Under the pieces are notes generated by a model, which saw only the letters and a program-made list of their open reading frames with translations, was not told where the DNA came from and did no database searches. A DNA stretch of 64,000 bases, taken from NCBI GenBank assembly GCA_910587255.1, contig CAJUKT010000091.1, positions 62,001 through 126,000 of the forward strand, read 5' to 3'. The translations under genes were made by a program, and so were the position numbers. Shown here one piece after another: positions 18,264 to 27,246 of this stretch (positions are counted from its first letter, which is position 1; each line of letters opens with the position of its first letter). Source of the stretch: an uncultured Oscillospiraceae bacterium. Its GTDB lineage: Bacteria > Bacillota > Clostridia > Oscillospirales > Oscillospiraceae.

Positions 18264-19145
18264 ATGGGAGCTTATTCTGAGCTGGATGCCGCCCTGCGTG
18301 AGGGCGGCGATTTTGTGGACGATGACGCTTTTGCGGAGGACAACGATTCGTGTGCCCCGCCCCCTGCCAGCACGGGCAATGTACTGCGGGCGGAGCCTGT
18401 CTCCGTCTCCCCCGCCCAGCCTGTGGAGCCGCAGCCTGCCGCCCCGGCGCAGCCTACCGATGAAAAGTCGGGCAATGGCGCACAGGGGCAAGCTGACGAG
18501 GATGCCAGGCGCAAGGCCCATGAGGAGGCCGAAGCCCAGCGAAAGGCCGAGTTCGACGCCCGGCAGACGGCGAAAAAGGCCGCCGAGCAGGAGCAGCTGG
18601 CCAAGCTGGAGGCCATGAGCCCGGAGGAGCTGCTGGCCGCGTCCCTGAAGCGGGTGGGCGACGATACCGAGAAGCTGACACGGAGGAATATGAAGGAGTG
18701 CGTGGCGGAGCACATCCAGACCCTGTGCCTGTCTGACCCTGCCTTCGCCCGGAACGTGATGCACCCCCGCAAGAGCATGATCCACTGCATTTGGTACATC
18801 AATCGGAAAGCCAGGGAGTTCGTTGAACAGGAAATGAAGGACAATGATTTCCCCAAGGAAAACGGTGTCTATGGCAGCGATGTGCCGGATGATCTGTGCT
18901 ACCAGTGGGCCGTGGACTATTTCAATGATCCCAACGCCAAAGAAGACGAGGAAAAAGAGGAAAAATTTGTACCGCAGCCCTACCGTGGTGCGGGTACTGC
19001 TTCCTCCAAGAAGCCCGCGGCCTCCAAGGGGAAATCGAAGGGTAAAGGCGCCGAGAAAAAGGACAAAGGAGCGGCAAAGCCAAAGGCTGCGGAGAAGGCC
19101 AAAGGTGACTCCGAGGGTCAGATGAGCCTTCTGGGGGTGGCGTGA
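18264..19145 (+). CDS. PcfK-like protein
   Basis: 293 residues from the ATG at 18264, which has AGGAGG nine bases upstream. A long Ala/Glu/Lys helix (about 75-130) precedes the PcfK-like core (SLKRVGDDTEKLTRRNMKEC, HCIWYINRKAREFVEQ, VPDDLCYQWAVDYFND) and a Lys/Ala-rich tail that may bind DNA. PcfK was named from the enterococcal plasmid pCF10 and is widespread in clostridial mobile elements; its biochemical role is not established. It is followed directly by PcfJ, its regular partner. Confidence 0.72.
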   Translation: MGAYSELDAALREGGDFVDDDAFAEDNDSCAPPPASTGNVLRAEPVSVSPAQPVEPQPAAPAQPTDEKSGNGAQGQADEDARRKAHEEAEAQRKAEFDARQTAKKAAEQEQLAKLEAMSPEELLAASLKRVGDDTEKLTRRNMKECVAEHIQTLCLSDPAFARNVMHPRKSMIHCIWYINRKAREFVEQEMKDNDFPKENGVYGSDVPDDLCYQWAVDYFNDPNAKEDEEKEEKFVPQPYRGAGTASSKKPAASKGKSKGKGAEKKDKGAAKPKAAEKAKGDSEGQMSLLGVA

Positions 19146-21133
19146 TGGAGCGGATCGACAAAAAAGCGTGCCGCCTGTTTCTGGAGCCTGTAATTCCGCC
19201 CAACTCAGATTGCGGACTGTTCCTGGTTCAAAACCTGAAATACATCGTGCGTACCGCCGTCAAAATTGTGGGACACCGGCGTCTGCTGATTTTGTGCCTG
19301 TACGCCCGGGGCGATACCCCTGATGACAGGCCGAAGCTGTCCTATACCATGTTCCAGGCCAGCGACAGCTTTGTCACCTACGACCATGACCCAGGCAGCA
19401 AAACCAGGTGGCGGACTGCCATGTTGGAAAACCTGGATAAGGAGTATTGCTTCTCCTCCAAAAAATGCGCGTTCTATTCCCGGCCGGACGAACAGCGGGT
19501 TCTGAGTTTCTGCAAAGGACATTCCGAGGATGGCTTTGACGCCCTGGGTTGGGTCCAACTCAACATCCGTGAAAAAGAGTGCCGGCTTCGCATCCGGCGG
19601 CGCCAACAAAAGGTAGTGAATGAGTTTCGGCCGCTGCGCCCCCTCCCCGGAGATCTGCGCGCGTGGCTTGGCCGGAATATCATGCCGGCCTATTTTTACT
19701 ACGACGCGAAAAAAGGCACGAAGAAAGTTCGGGGCGTTTGCAGCGCCTGCGGCCAGGAGAGCGGGCTGGAGGGCGTGCGCCACAACGCCAAGGGTGTGTG
19801 CCCCTGCTGCGGGCGGGAACTCACAATGAAATCCAACAAAAAGCATGGCCTTCTCTATGACCGGGTGACGGCGTCCGTTGTCCAGCGCCTGCGTGATGGC
19901 GAGTTGGTTGTGCGGATCGTCAAGGCGTATCGCAGCCACCGGCGGGGAGAACCTGTGCTGCAGGACTTTTACGAGGAGACCCGTGTGATCGTCCGGCAGT
20001 CTAAAGACGGGAAATTTGAGGCGATCCCCTACCATAATTCCGATTATGACGTGGTGCTGACCCCGTGGAAAAAGGGATATCCCCCCGTGATGTATCTATA
20101 TGGGCCGAATTTTAACGCGGAGACCTGCGGGTACCTTTACACCAGGAACCTGAAGCGCGAGTTGAAAGGGACTCCCTGGCAATACTGCCAGCTTGAGCCG
20201 TTCTACCGAGGCATCCAAGATCAGATGGAGGTGGCCCCCTATTTGACAGCCTTCCGTGAGCACCCGGCCATAGAGTTCTTTGTCAAGCTGAAGCTGTTCT
20301 GGCTGGCATCCCAGATCGCGTACCGGGGCAATTTTAAAGATGGACACGAGCTGCTTAATCTCCAGGGCAAAAATCTGCGGGAAGTGCTTCAAATTGACCC
20401 TTCCGATCTGCCCTGGCTTCAGCGGCCCGAGAGCGGCGTCCGGGATCTGCTCCTTCTGCGCGTTCTGCGCAGGGAGGGTCATCAGCCCAGCGAGGAACTG
20501 TTTTCATGGCTGAATGCCCACAGTGTTTCTGAAACGGGTTGTCTGGAGCGGGCGCTGAAATATGCCACGCCCCACAAGCTGATTCGGTATCTTAATCTGC
20601 AATTTGAAACGCATTCACTTAACAAGTATTCGGGAAAGAGCGGTACACTGTCTGACTACGAGGATTATTTGGAGTTCTGTGAAGAACTTCAATATGATTT
20701 GAAAAATGAGTTTGTACTGTTTCCAAAGCATCTGAAACAGGCCCATGACGAGGCCCAGAGCCGTATCAAGCAGAAAAACGTGGAACAGTACGACGCGCAG
20801 ATTGCGGGCGTCCGTGAAGGGCTGAAGCGGCAATACCAATTCAAAGCCAACGGGCTGGTTGTGATGCCGCCCCGTTCCGCGCAGGAAATCGTCATAGAGG
20901 GACAGAAGCTGCACCACTGCGTAGGCGGTTACGCGAAAAATATGGCAAATAATGTGTGCACCATACTCTTTATTCGCCGGGAAAAACGGAAAAGCAAGCC
21001 GTTTTATACGGTGGAAGTCCGTGGCGACAGGATCATCCAGGTGCGCGGCGTCAACAACTGTGCGCCAACGCCGGAAGTGGATGATTTTTTGGAGGCATGG
21101 GAAAAGAAGAAGCACCTGAAAGGTGCAGCCTGA
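19145..21133 (+). CDS. PcfJ-like protein
   Basis: 662 residues, sharing one base with the PcfK stop codon. A central four-cysteine zinc site (CSACGQES, CPCCGREL) is visible near residues 200-225. The C-terminal PcfJ signature EGQKLHHCVGGYAKNM, FYTVEVRGDRIIQVRGVNN and the DDFLEAW end are complete. This family travels with PcfK on conjugative and integrated elements, and its function is unknown. Here it lies in a replication cluster with no relaxase or transfer genes nearby. Confidence 0.82.
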   Translation: MERIDKKACRLFLEPVIPPNSDCGLFLVQNLKYIVRTAVKIVGHRRLLILCLYARGDTPDDRPKLSYTMFQASDSFVTYDHDPGSKTRWRTAMLENLDKEYCFSSKKCAFYSRPDEQRVLSFCKGHSEDGFDALGWVQLNIREKECRLRIRRRQQKVVNEFRPLRPLPGDLRAWLGRNIMPAYFYYDAKKGTKKVRGVCSACGQESGLEGVRHNAKGVCPCCGRELTMKSNKKHGLLYDRVTASVVQRLRDGELVVRIVKAYRSHRRGEPVLQDFYEETRVIVRQSKDGKFEAIPYHNSDYDVVLTPWKKGYPPVMYLYGPNFNAETCGYLYTRNLKRELKGTPWQYCQLEPFYRGIQDQMEVAPYLTAFREHPAIEFFVKLKLFWLASQIAYRGNFKDGHELLNLQGKNLREVLQIDPSDLPWLQRPESGVRDLLLLRVLRREGHQPSEELFSWLNAHSVSETGCLERALKYATPHKLIRYLNLQFETHSLNKYSGKSGTLSDYEDYLEFCEELQYDLKNEFVLFPKHLKQAHDEAQSRIKQKNVEQYDAQIAGVREGLKRQYQFKANGLVVMPPRSAQEIVIEGQKLHHCVGGYAKNMANNVCTILFIRREKRKSKPFYTVEVRGDRIIQVRGVNNCAPTPEVDDFLEAWEKKKHLKGAA

Positions 21134-21189
21134 TACTATTGGCGGGGCGTGTCCACCGGGCACGCCCTGCCTGCAAAAAGGAGAAATTC

Positions 21190-21690
21190 ATGGAAGAAAA
21201 CTATCTGTCCCGCCCTTTGATCGACGGGATATCCTACGAGATTTCGGATACGCGCATTGCAATCCAGTCTTCGTGTACTTGCTACATCAACTGCATGCGG
21301 CCCACCCGCATGGACAAGGACGCGCTTCTGCGCCAGTACCGCAATGTGTTGGCTATGGCCAAGGCGCAGGGGATAAGGATCAAATATGCCAAACATGTCC
21401 GCAAGACGATTCAGCAGCTTTGGCCGGCATATGAGGCCGACTTCGCGGAGCAGGAAAAGTTGTTTGACCGGCTGGTGGAACTGGCGTGGCAAGTAAAGGC
21501 CCGGGGTATCCACTGGAGATCCGTAGATGATGAGGTACTGTCTACCCTGGTGAAAGCAGGCTTCCAGCTGGCAGCTTATGGATATGGCGGCACCCCTACG
21601 AGCGGTATTGAAGACATCAGAAGTTTCCTTACCAGCCATGAGCGGTCACTGTCCCGTGTAAATGATCCGTGCAGCATGATTGTGCTGTGA
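21190..21690 (+). CDS. Hypothetical island protein
   Basis: 166 residues from the ATG at 21190 with AAAAGGAG upstream. Mostly helical, with four Cys in SSCTCYINCMRP near residue 25, and an Arg/Lys-rich stretch (KYAKHVRKTIQQLW). No recognisable domain. It sits between PcfJ and a strong inverted repeat. Confidence 0.55.
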   Translation: MEENYLSRPLIDGISYEISDTRIAIQSSCTCYINCMRPTRMDKDALLRQYRNVLAMAKAQGIRIKYAKHVRKTIQQLWPAYEADFAEQEKLFDRLVELAWQVKARGIHWRSVDDEVLSTLVKAGFQLAAYGYGGTPTSGIEDIRSFLTSHERSLSRVNDPCSMIVL

Positions 21691-21729
21691 CAGCAGGCTT
21701 TTTAGGAAAACTCTGAACAATGGGAACTG

Positions 21730-21770
21730 TGTCTGTCAAACAGCGCTGCCAATGCGCTGTTTGACAGACA
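21730..21770. repeat. Perfect 17-base-pair inverted repeat
   Basis: TGTCTGTCAAACAGCGC at 21730-21746 pairs fully with 21754-21770 across a seven-base loop TGCCAAT. No T-run follows, so it is not a standard terminator. It lies in the only sizeable gap of the island's forward gene cluster and could be a protein-binding site, an RNA processing element or a hairpin origin. Confidence 0.7.
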
Positions 21771-21816
21771 TCCCTGTTGAAAATGAACATTTCGAGTTTA
21801 AGGAGGCTTTTTGTAA

Positions 21817-22023
21817 ATGAAAGAACTCGGTAATCTGGCCATCGTGTGCGCACAGCGCCCCGATGTGCTGATGCAGATACATGGCGGCGTGGTGGCTGTC
21901 TATGTGGGAGCCGGCTGCAAACGGGCCGCCTTACATAGTGCCTGGGGCAACGACACGGGGATCTGCCGCATCGTCCATGAGTTGAACTTTGGAAAGTACG
22001 CCGAGGGGAGTGCTGAACCGTGA
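21817..22023 (+). CDS. Small hypothetical protein
   Basis: 68 residues; the ATG follows AAGGAGG by 10 bases. Its GTGA end overlaps the start of the DUF2786 gene by four bases, so the two are coupled. No motif recognised. Confidence 0.5.
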   Translation: MKELGNLAIVCAQRPDVLMQIHGGVVAVYVGAGCKRAALHSAWGNDTGICRIVHELNFGKYAEGSAEP

Positions 22024-22718
22024 GCGCAATCAAAGAAAAAATTGCCAAGCTGCTGGCCCTGTCCGCCAGCCCCAACGAGAAGGAGGCCCAGGCGGCGCTT
22101 TTGAAAGCCCGAGAGCTGATGGCAAAGCACAAGCTCCGGCCGGAGGAATGCCGGGAAGGTCAGGCAGACAAGGTGGTCAGGCAGACCATCGGTGTGGAAT
22201 GTACCAAAATGACGGATGCCTGGGTCCTTGAACTGGGCGCTATCATTGGGAACCGATACTGCTGCAGGGCGTACCGCCAGCGGGCAAAGCGGGCCAAAAA
22301 GGTTATGTTGGGGTTTGTCGGCCTGGAGGACGATTTTGAGGTCTGTCGGCGGATCTACTTATACGCCTATGAGTGCGTAAAGGCCCGGTGCCGTGATATC
22401 CAATCCAGGCATCGGGATTGGAGTACCGGGACAGAACTCCGGGAGATGTGCAACGCCTATGGCTGGGGCTTTTGCAGCGGTTTGAACGCCGCGTTCCAGG
22501 AACAGGAGAAGGAACATCAGGAGTGGGGGTTGGTACTGGTCGTACCCCAGGCCGTAGAGGACGCCATGAGCCGGATGGGTAAGCCAACCCCTTATGGCAA
22601 GGCAAATGTCGATGGCTGGCGAGCAAAGTATGCCAATGCCGGCTATGCGGAGGGCAAGAAGTTTGTTCCCGAGCAGCAGTTGGAGCCGGGAAATAACAAA
22701 CAGCAGGCTTCGGCCTGA
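22020..22718 (+). CDS. DUF2786 domain protein
   Basis: 232 residues from a GTG start. The N-terminal DUF2786 helix pair is clear (IKEKIAKLLALSASPNEKEA, LLKARELMAKHKL), followed by a DUF7168-like region with GFVGLEDDFEVCRRIYLYAY and a Trp/Gly/Cys-rich AYGWGFCSGLNAAF. Such proteins are common in phages and integrated elements and have no established function. The start overlaps the previous small gene. Confidence 0.72.
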   Translation: MSAIKEKIAKLLALSASPNEKEAQAALLKARELMAKHKLRPEECREGQADKVVRQTIGVECTKMTDAWVLELGAIIGNRYCCRAYRQRAKRAKKVMLGFVGLEDDFEVCRRIYLYAYECVKARCRDIQSRHRDWSTGTELREMCNAYGWGFCSGLNAAFQEQEKEHQEWGLVLVVPQAVEDAMSRMGKPTPYGKANVDGWRAKYANAGYAEGKKFVPEQQLEPGNNKQQASA

Positions 22719-22736
22719 TGACAAGGAGGAAACAAC

Positions 22737-24725
22737 ATGGAACAGGAAAACATGAAACGCCTGCGGGAATTGACCGATCTGCTAAACCAGTACCGCCGGG
22801 AATACTACGACCTCAACGCCCCCTCGGTGGATGACGGGGAGTTTGACCGCTTGTTTGACGAACTGGCCCAGTTGGAGAAAGCCCTGGGCATCCAGATGGG
22901 CAATTCTCCCACCCAGACCGTGGGCTGGCCCGCCAGGGACGGGTTGGACAAGGTCGCCCACACCACTCCCCTGCTGTCCCTGGACAAGACCAAGCAGGTA
23001 GACGAGCTGTGCGCTTTCATCGGCGAGCAGCCCGTGATGCTGATGCTCAAGCTGGACGGGCTCACCATCAAGGTAACTTATGAACAGGGCATGATTTTGG
23101 AGGCGGCCACCCGGGGCAACGGCGACGAGGGGGAAAATGTCACCCACAATGTCCGGGGTATCTCGGGCATCCCGTCCCGAATCCCATACAAGGGGCGCCT
23201 GGTGGTGACGGGTGAGGCGTTTATCCGTCCCAGCGATTTTGAGGTTTTGCAGGACACCCTGGTGGACAGCAATGGCCAGCCCTACAAAAACGGGCGCAAT
23301 CTAGCCGCCGGGTCTGTCCGGCTTCTGAAATCCGAAGACTGCCGGGAGCGCCGGGTGACCTTCATGCCCTTCAACGTGCTGGAGGGGTTCGACGAGCTGC
23401 CTGCCAAGTCGGAGCGGCTGAAGAAGCTGCGGGGGCTGGGCTTCCATCCCTGCTACTATCTGCTGTCCAAGCACAGCCCCTCCCCCCAGGGAATGGAGGC
23501 CGGCATCCAAAAGCTCCGGGACTATGCCCGGGACAACGATATCCCCATCGACGGCATCGTGGCCACCTATAATGATGTGGCCTTTGCCAAAATCTGCGGG
23601 CGCACCGGGCACCACTATAAGGACGGGCTGGCGTTTAAGTTTGAGGACGAGCGTTTTGAAACCAAGCTGATTGGCATTGAGTGGAACCCCACCCGCACCG
23701 GGATAATTGCTCCGGTGGCCATCCTGCGTCCTGTCCAGATCGATGGCGCCACCGTGTCCCGGGCCAGCTTACATAACCTGTCCTTCATTGAGGCGCTGGA
23801 GCTGATGCCGGGGAACCGGGTGCTGGTGTCCAAGCGGAACATGATTATCCCCCACATCGAGGAGAACCTGGATCGGGGCGGTTTTGATATGGGGCGGGTG
23901 ACCCTGCCCTACTGCCCCTGCTGCCACCGGCCAACCCGCATCCAGGAGGAGAACGGCGTGAAACGGCTGTTCTGCGACAACCCGGACTGCACCGCCCGCC
24001 GTCTGAGGCAGTTCGTCCACTTCGCCGGGAAGAAGGCCATGAACATTGAGGGGCTGTCCGAGGGCACCCTGGAAAAGCTCATCGGCTGGGGCCTGCTCCA
24101 CAACTTTTGGGACATCTACGAGCTGGATGAGCACAGAGAAGAGATCGTGGACATCGACGGCTTCGGGGAGAAATCCTGGGAAAACCTGTGGGACGCCATC
24201 CAGCGCAGCCGGGACACCACCTTCACGCGGTATCTCATCGCTATGGACATCCCGCTGATCGGCCGCACCGCCAGCCGTGCGCTGGCCCAGCGGTTCCACA
24301 GCAGCCTGGAGGAGTTTGAGAGCGCGGTGATCCACGGGTTTGACTTCACCCGGCTTCCCGAATTCGGGGAAACGCTGCACCAGAACATCCACCAGTGGTT
24401 CCAGAACGAGGATAACTGGTATTTCTGGAGCGAGCTGCGCAATCATGTGACCATCGCGGCCCCATCTGCTGTCCAGAAGGCCGCTGCGCCGGACAGCCCC
24501 TTTGCGGACAAGACGGTGGTGGTGACGGGCAAGGTGGAGCCGTACACCCGGGATGGCATCAACGCCAAGATCGAATCGCTGGGCGGCCACGCCGGTAGCT
24601 CGGTGAGCAAAAAGACGGATTACCTGGTGTGCGGTGAGAACGCCGGGAGCAAGCTGTCCAAGGCCAGGGAGCTGGGGGTGACGGTGCTGACGCCGGCCCA
24701 GTTCTTCCAGATGGTCGGGGAGTGA
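22737..24725 (+). CDS. ligA: NAD-dependent DNA ligase (LigA type)
   Basis: 662 residues, full-length. The N-terminal Ia domain (REYYDLNAPSVDDGEFDRL), adenylation motif KLDG with active Lys105, OB fold, four-Cys zinc finger (CPCCHRP, FCDNPDC), helix-hairpin-helix region and a C-terminal BRCT domain (FADKTVVVTGKVEPYTRDG) are all present. It seals nicks using NAD+. Being inside a mobile island it is probably a second copy beside the chromosomal ligA elsewhere; the divergent KLDGLTIKV (instead of KxDGLA) fits an accessory version. The ATG at 22737 has AAGGAGG upstream. Confidence 0.93.
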   Translation: MEQENMKRLRELTDLLNQYRREYYDLNAPSVDDGEFDRLFDELAQLEKALGIQMGNSPTQTVGWPARDGLDKVAHTTPLLSLDKTKQVDELCAFIGEQPVMLMLKLDGLTIKVTYEQGMILEAATRGNGDEGENVTHNVRGISGIPSRIPYKGRLVVTGEAFIRPSDFEVLQDTLVDSNGQPYKNGRNLAAGSVRLLKSEDCRERRVTFMPFNVLEGFDELPAKSERLKKLRGLGFHPCYYLLSKHSPSPQGMEAGIQKLRDYARDNDIPIDGIVATYNDVAFAKICGRTGHHYKDGLAFKFEDERFETKLIGIEWNPTRTGIIAPVAILRPVQIDGATVSRASLHNLSFIEALELMPGNRVLVSKRNMIIPHIEENLDRGGFDMGRVTLPYCPCCHRPTRIQEENGVKRLFCDNPDCTARRLRQFVHFAGKKAMNIEGLSEGTLEKLIGWGLLHNFWDIYELDEHREEIVDIDGFGEKSWENLWDAIQRSRDTTFTRYLIAMDIPLIGRTASRALAQRFHSSLEEFESAVIHGFDFTRLPEFGETLHQNIHQWFQNEDNWYFWSELRNHVTIAAPSAVQKAAAPDSPFADKTVVVTGKVEPYTRDGINAKIESLGGHAGSSVSKKTDYLVCGENAGSKLSKARELGVTVLTPAQFFQMVGE

Positions 24726-24731
24726 CGACAT

Positions 24732-24757
24732 GGGGGAGGGCCGGAAGGCTCTCCCCC
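24732..24757 (+). terminator. Hairpin after ligA, possible terminator
   Basis: GGGGGAG pairs with CTCCCCC, extended by four inner pairs around a GGAA loop. The T-rich stretch (GTTTGTTTTTAT) starts about 15 bases later, so it may only attenuate or stabilise the transcript. Confidence 0.35.
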
Positions 24758-24797
24758 GCACAAATATGTGAGTTTGTTTTTATAAGGAGCTAATGAC

Positions 24798-24995
24798 ATG
24801 AACAAATATGAGGAATACCTAAAGACGAAAAATTGGGACATAAAATTTCGCTATATGTTGCTGGATCGAATGCGCTCAAACTGCGACTATTTTTTAGGGT
24901 ACTATGACGCCACGGCCTGGAATTTCATCCGCTTTCGCTGTGGGCCATATAGCTGGCTCATGAAAGATGGGGATCTGTATCAGATCTATGAATGA
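24798..24995 (+). CDS. Small LPD11-like protein
   Basis: 65 residues with RYMLLDRMRSNCDYFLGYYD, resembling the large polyvalent protein domain 11 (LPD11) found in fused proteins of clostridial mobile elements, here as a stand-alone protein. The ATG is preceded by AAGGAG. It is the last gene of the island's forward replication cluster before a strong hairpin. Confidence 0.5.
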   Translation: MNKYEEYLKTKNWDIKFRYMLLDRMRSNCDYFLGYYDATAWNFIRFRCGPYSWLMKDGDLYQIYE

Positions 24996-25000
24996 AAAGG

Positions 25001-25040
25001 CGGGCGGGGGTTCATGGAACCTCCGCCCGTTCTGCATTTT
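25001..25040. terminator. Bidirectional terminator between the replication cluster and HU
   Basis: A 13-base-pair stem (25001-25013 with 25017-25029, one G-U) and loop ATG, then TTCTGCATTTT. It separates two converging genes. Confidence 0.75.
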
Positions 25041-25044
25041 ATGG

Positions 25045-25317
25045 CTATTGAATGGCGTCCTTCAACGCCTTGCCGGACTTGAACACCGGCACCTTAGAAA
25101 CGGGAATTGCCACGGGCTCTTTTGTCCTGGGGTTCAATCCGGTGCGGGCGGCGCGGGCCTTCACCTCAAAAGAGCCGAAACCCACCAGCTGCACCTTATC
25201 CCCTGCTTTCATCGCCTCGGCCAGCGTGTCGGTCAATGCGCCCAGCACGGCCTCGCAGTCTTTTTTGGACAGGCCGGATTTCTCAGCCATGGCCGCCACT
25301 AATTCCATTTTGTTCAT
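25045..25317 (-). CDS. HU family DNA-binding protein
   Basis: 90 residues from the ATG at 25317. MNKMELVAAMAEKSGLSKKD, VGFGSFEVKARAARTGLNPR and VFKSGKALKDAI are the classical HU/IHF motifs, with the DNA-binding beta-arm intact. It bends DNA and may assist the integrase or the partition complex. Transcribed opposite to its neighbours and divergent from parM. Confidence 0.93.
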   Translation of the reverse strand: MNKMELVAAMAEKSGLSKKDCEAVLGALTDTLAEAMKAGDKVQLVGFGSFEVKARAARTGLNPRTKEPVAIPVSKVPVFKSGKALKDAIQ

Positions 25318-25430
25318 GTCAAAACGTCCTCTCTCAAAATTTACTGGGTTATTATAAACTTGCCCAGCCAAAAGTGCAAGGCAAAGCTCTACGCATAGCC
25401 GTTTTTTTATTGGAAATTCTATAAGAGCTG

Positions 25431-25459
25431 TTGAACTGTACGTATTCCAACTGTATAAG
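25431..25459 (+). promoter_or_regulatory. Promoter of the parM-parR operon
   Basis: TTGAAC at 25431-25436, 17 bases, TATAAG at 25454-25459. AACTGTA occurs twice within it (near 25434 and 25449), a possible ParR or repressor half-site pair. No longer iteron array is visible in the 166-base gap. Confidence 0.5.
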
Positions 25460-25483
25460 GATAGCATAAAGGAGGCAAACACC

Positions 25484-26398
25484 ATGTTAATCGCAGTTGA
25501 CCACGGGAATAAGCTCGTGAAAATTCCAAATCACGCGCCCTTCACCTCCGGCCTTCAGGAGAGCGACGCCCCGCCCTTCGGTGGGGAAACCTTGAAGTAC
25601 CAGGGGAAATACTACACCCTGTCTGAGAAGCGCATTCCCTACCACCGGGACAAGACGGAGGATGACCGCTTCTGGGTGCTGACGCTGTTCGCCACCGCCT
25701 ATGAGCTCCAGGCGGCTAAAATGTACTCCCCGAACATCATGCGGGTGCAGCTGGCGGTGGGGCTGCCCCCGGCCCACTACGGGGCCCAGCACAAGGCATT
25801 TACCAACTACTTTACCGGACGGGGAGCGGTGCAGTTTGACTTTCAGGGCAAAACCTACTCCATCTACATTGAAAAGGTGATGTGCTTCCCCCAGGCCTAC
25901 GCCGCCGCCGTGACCATGCTCCAAAGCCTGCGGGACAAGCCCAAAGCCCTCATTATCGACCAGGGCGGCATGACCACCGACCTGCTGCTGCTGAAGGACG
26001 GCGTGGGAGACCTGTCTGTGTGCGAATCCCTGGAGCATGGGGTCATCACCCTGTATAACCAGGTGAAATCCAGGGTGAGCGCGGAGCTAGACGTGCTGCT
26101 GGAGGAATCGGAAATAGATGCCATCCTCCTGGGCAGGAAGGAACACGTCCCGCCCCAGGTGGCCGATATGGTGGAGCGTCAGGCCCAGGCCTTTGTCAAT
26201 GATCTGTTCAGCACCCTGCGCGAGCGGGGCCTGGAGCTGAAATCCGGGGTGGTGGTGTTTATGGGCGGCGGGTCGATCTTGCTGCGCCGGCAGATTGAGA
26301 CTTCGGGCAAGGTGGCTCATCCCCTGCTCGTGGACGATATCCGGGCCAACGCCAAGGGTTTTGAACAGCTGTACCGGCTGGCCCAGGAGGGCAGGTAA
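25484..26398 (+). CDS. parM: ParM/StbA-like plasmid segregation actin
   Basis: 304 residues with actin-fold ATPase motifs: phosphate-1 loop LIAVDHGNKLVK, phosphate-2 IIDQGGMTTDLLLL and adenosine loop VVFMGGGSILLRRQ. Type II partition proteins polymerise to push plasmid copies apart. The ATG follows AAAGGAGG. It overlaps by one base with the downstream parR-like gene. Presence on an integrated element implies a stage as an extrachromosomal replicon. Confidence 0.85.
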   Translation: MLIAVDHGNKLVKIPNHAPFTSGLQESDAPPFGGETLKYQGKYYTLSEKRIPYHRDKTEDDRFWVLTLFATAYELQAAKMYSPNIMRVQLAVGLPPAHYGAQHKAFTNYFTGRGAVQFDFQGKTYSIYIEKVMCFPQAYAAAVTMLQSLRDKPKALIIDQGGMTTDLLLLKDGVGDLSVCESLEHGVITLYNQVKSRVSAELDVLLEESEIDAILLGRKEHVPPQVADMVERQAQAFVNDLFSTLRERGLELKSGVVVFMGGGSILLRRQIETSGKVAHPLLVDDIRANAKGFEQLYRLAQEGR

Positions 26399-26757
26399 TG
26401 GCGATGGACGGCAAAAAAGATCCCGGCAAGTTCACCATCCGCTTCAATCTCGCTGATCCCCAGCAGCGTCGGGCGGCTGAGCTGGTGAACCGCCAAGGGC
26501 GCTCCAAGGCCCAGTTTATCGCAAATGCGGTACTGTGTTACGCGGACGGCCAAGCATCAGCGCCACAGGGGGCTTTACCGGTGGACAGCGGACAGGTCAG
26601 GCAGCTTGTGGAGGAAATCCTTTCCCAGCGGCTAAACTTACCCCGGGAGGAACCGCTTCCCGCGCCCATGGGATCTGCTTCGATGGACAATGATGCGCTG
26701 AAGGATACAGAACGAAGCCTGATTTTCAAGACGCTGGAGGCATTCCAGAAGCAATAA
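26398..26757 (+). CDS. ParR-like partition adaptor
   Basis: 119 residues, TAATG overlap with parM. The N-terminus FTIRFNLADPQQRRAAELVN followed by a helix (SKAQFIANAVLCYADG) is a ribbon-helix-helix type DNA-binding region as in ParR/CopG proteins; the C-terminal tail (SLIFKTLEAFQKQ) is the kind of helix that contacts ParM filaments. Assignment rests on position plus the RHH-like N-terminus. Confidence 0.65.
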   Translation: MAMDGKKDPGKFTIRFNLADPQQRRAAELVNRQGRSKAQFIANAVLCYADGQASAPQGALPVDSGQVRQLVEEILSQRLNLPREEPLPAPMGSASMDNDALKDTERSLIFKTLEAFQKQ

Positions 26758-26793
26758 GAAAACGAGGTATAGCATTGCTATGCCTCGTTTTCC
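26758..26793. terminator. Bidirectional terminator between parR and the XRE gene
   Basis: GAAAACGAGGTATAGC pairs with GCTATGCCTCGTTTTC. The stem includes the stop region of the convergent regulator gene. Confidence 0.8.
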
Positions 26794-27116
26794 TTTTCCA
26801 GCGCAACAGCCACAAAGCTGTCTATCGCGTCCTCCAGATGGCGGTATTGACTAGGGGATAGCTGGGAAACCTTCTGGGAGAGGATGGAGAGGTCTTGGGA
26901 GGAGATGTGCCCAAAGAGCAGGTAATCTGCGCTGATATCTAGCGCGCCGCACACCCGGATGATGGTGTCCGCCCGCATGGCCTTTTTGCCCAGTTCGGCG
27001 GTAGAAATGGTCTGGGCGGTGATGCCGACTCGCTCTGCCAATTCCTCCTGGGTCATACGAAGTTGCTTGCGCCGTTCATAGAGCCGTTTCCCAATTTGCT
27101 GTAGTGTGATATCCAT
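26778..27116 (-). CDS. XRE-family transcriptional repressor
   Basis: 112 residues. A Cro/C1-type helix-turn-helix (MTQEELAERVGITAQTISTA) occupies residues ~20-40, followed by ADTIIRVCGALDISADYLLFG and a short helical dimerisation tail. Divergent from the SLOG gene; it probably controls the island's maintenance genes. Confidence 0.85.
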   Translation of the reverse strand: MDITLQQIGKRLYERRKQLRMTQEELAERVGITAQTISTAELGKKAMRADTIIRVCGALDISADYLLFGHISSQDLSILSQKVSQLSPSQYRHLEDAIDSFVAVALEKENEA

Positions 27117-27246
27117 ACGCCACCCTCTTTCCGTGTTATAGCTTTAGTTTATCTGCTTTAGCACGGATTATTAAGAGAACGAAGTTGAATTATATAATCT
27201 TTAGCATTATAATAGAGAAAGCAATCTGTTGGGGGTGCTTGTAAAA

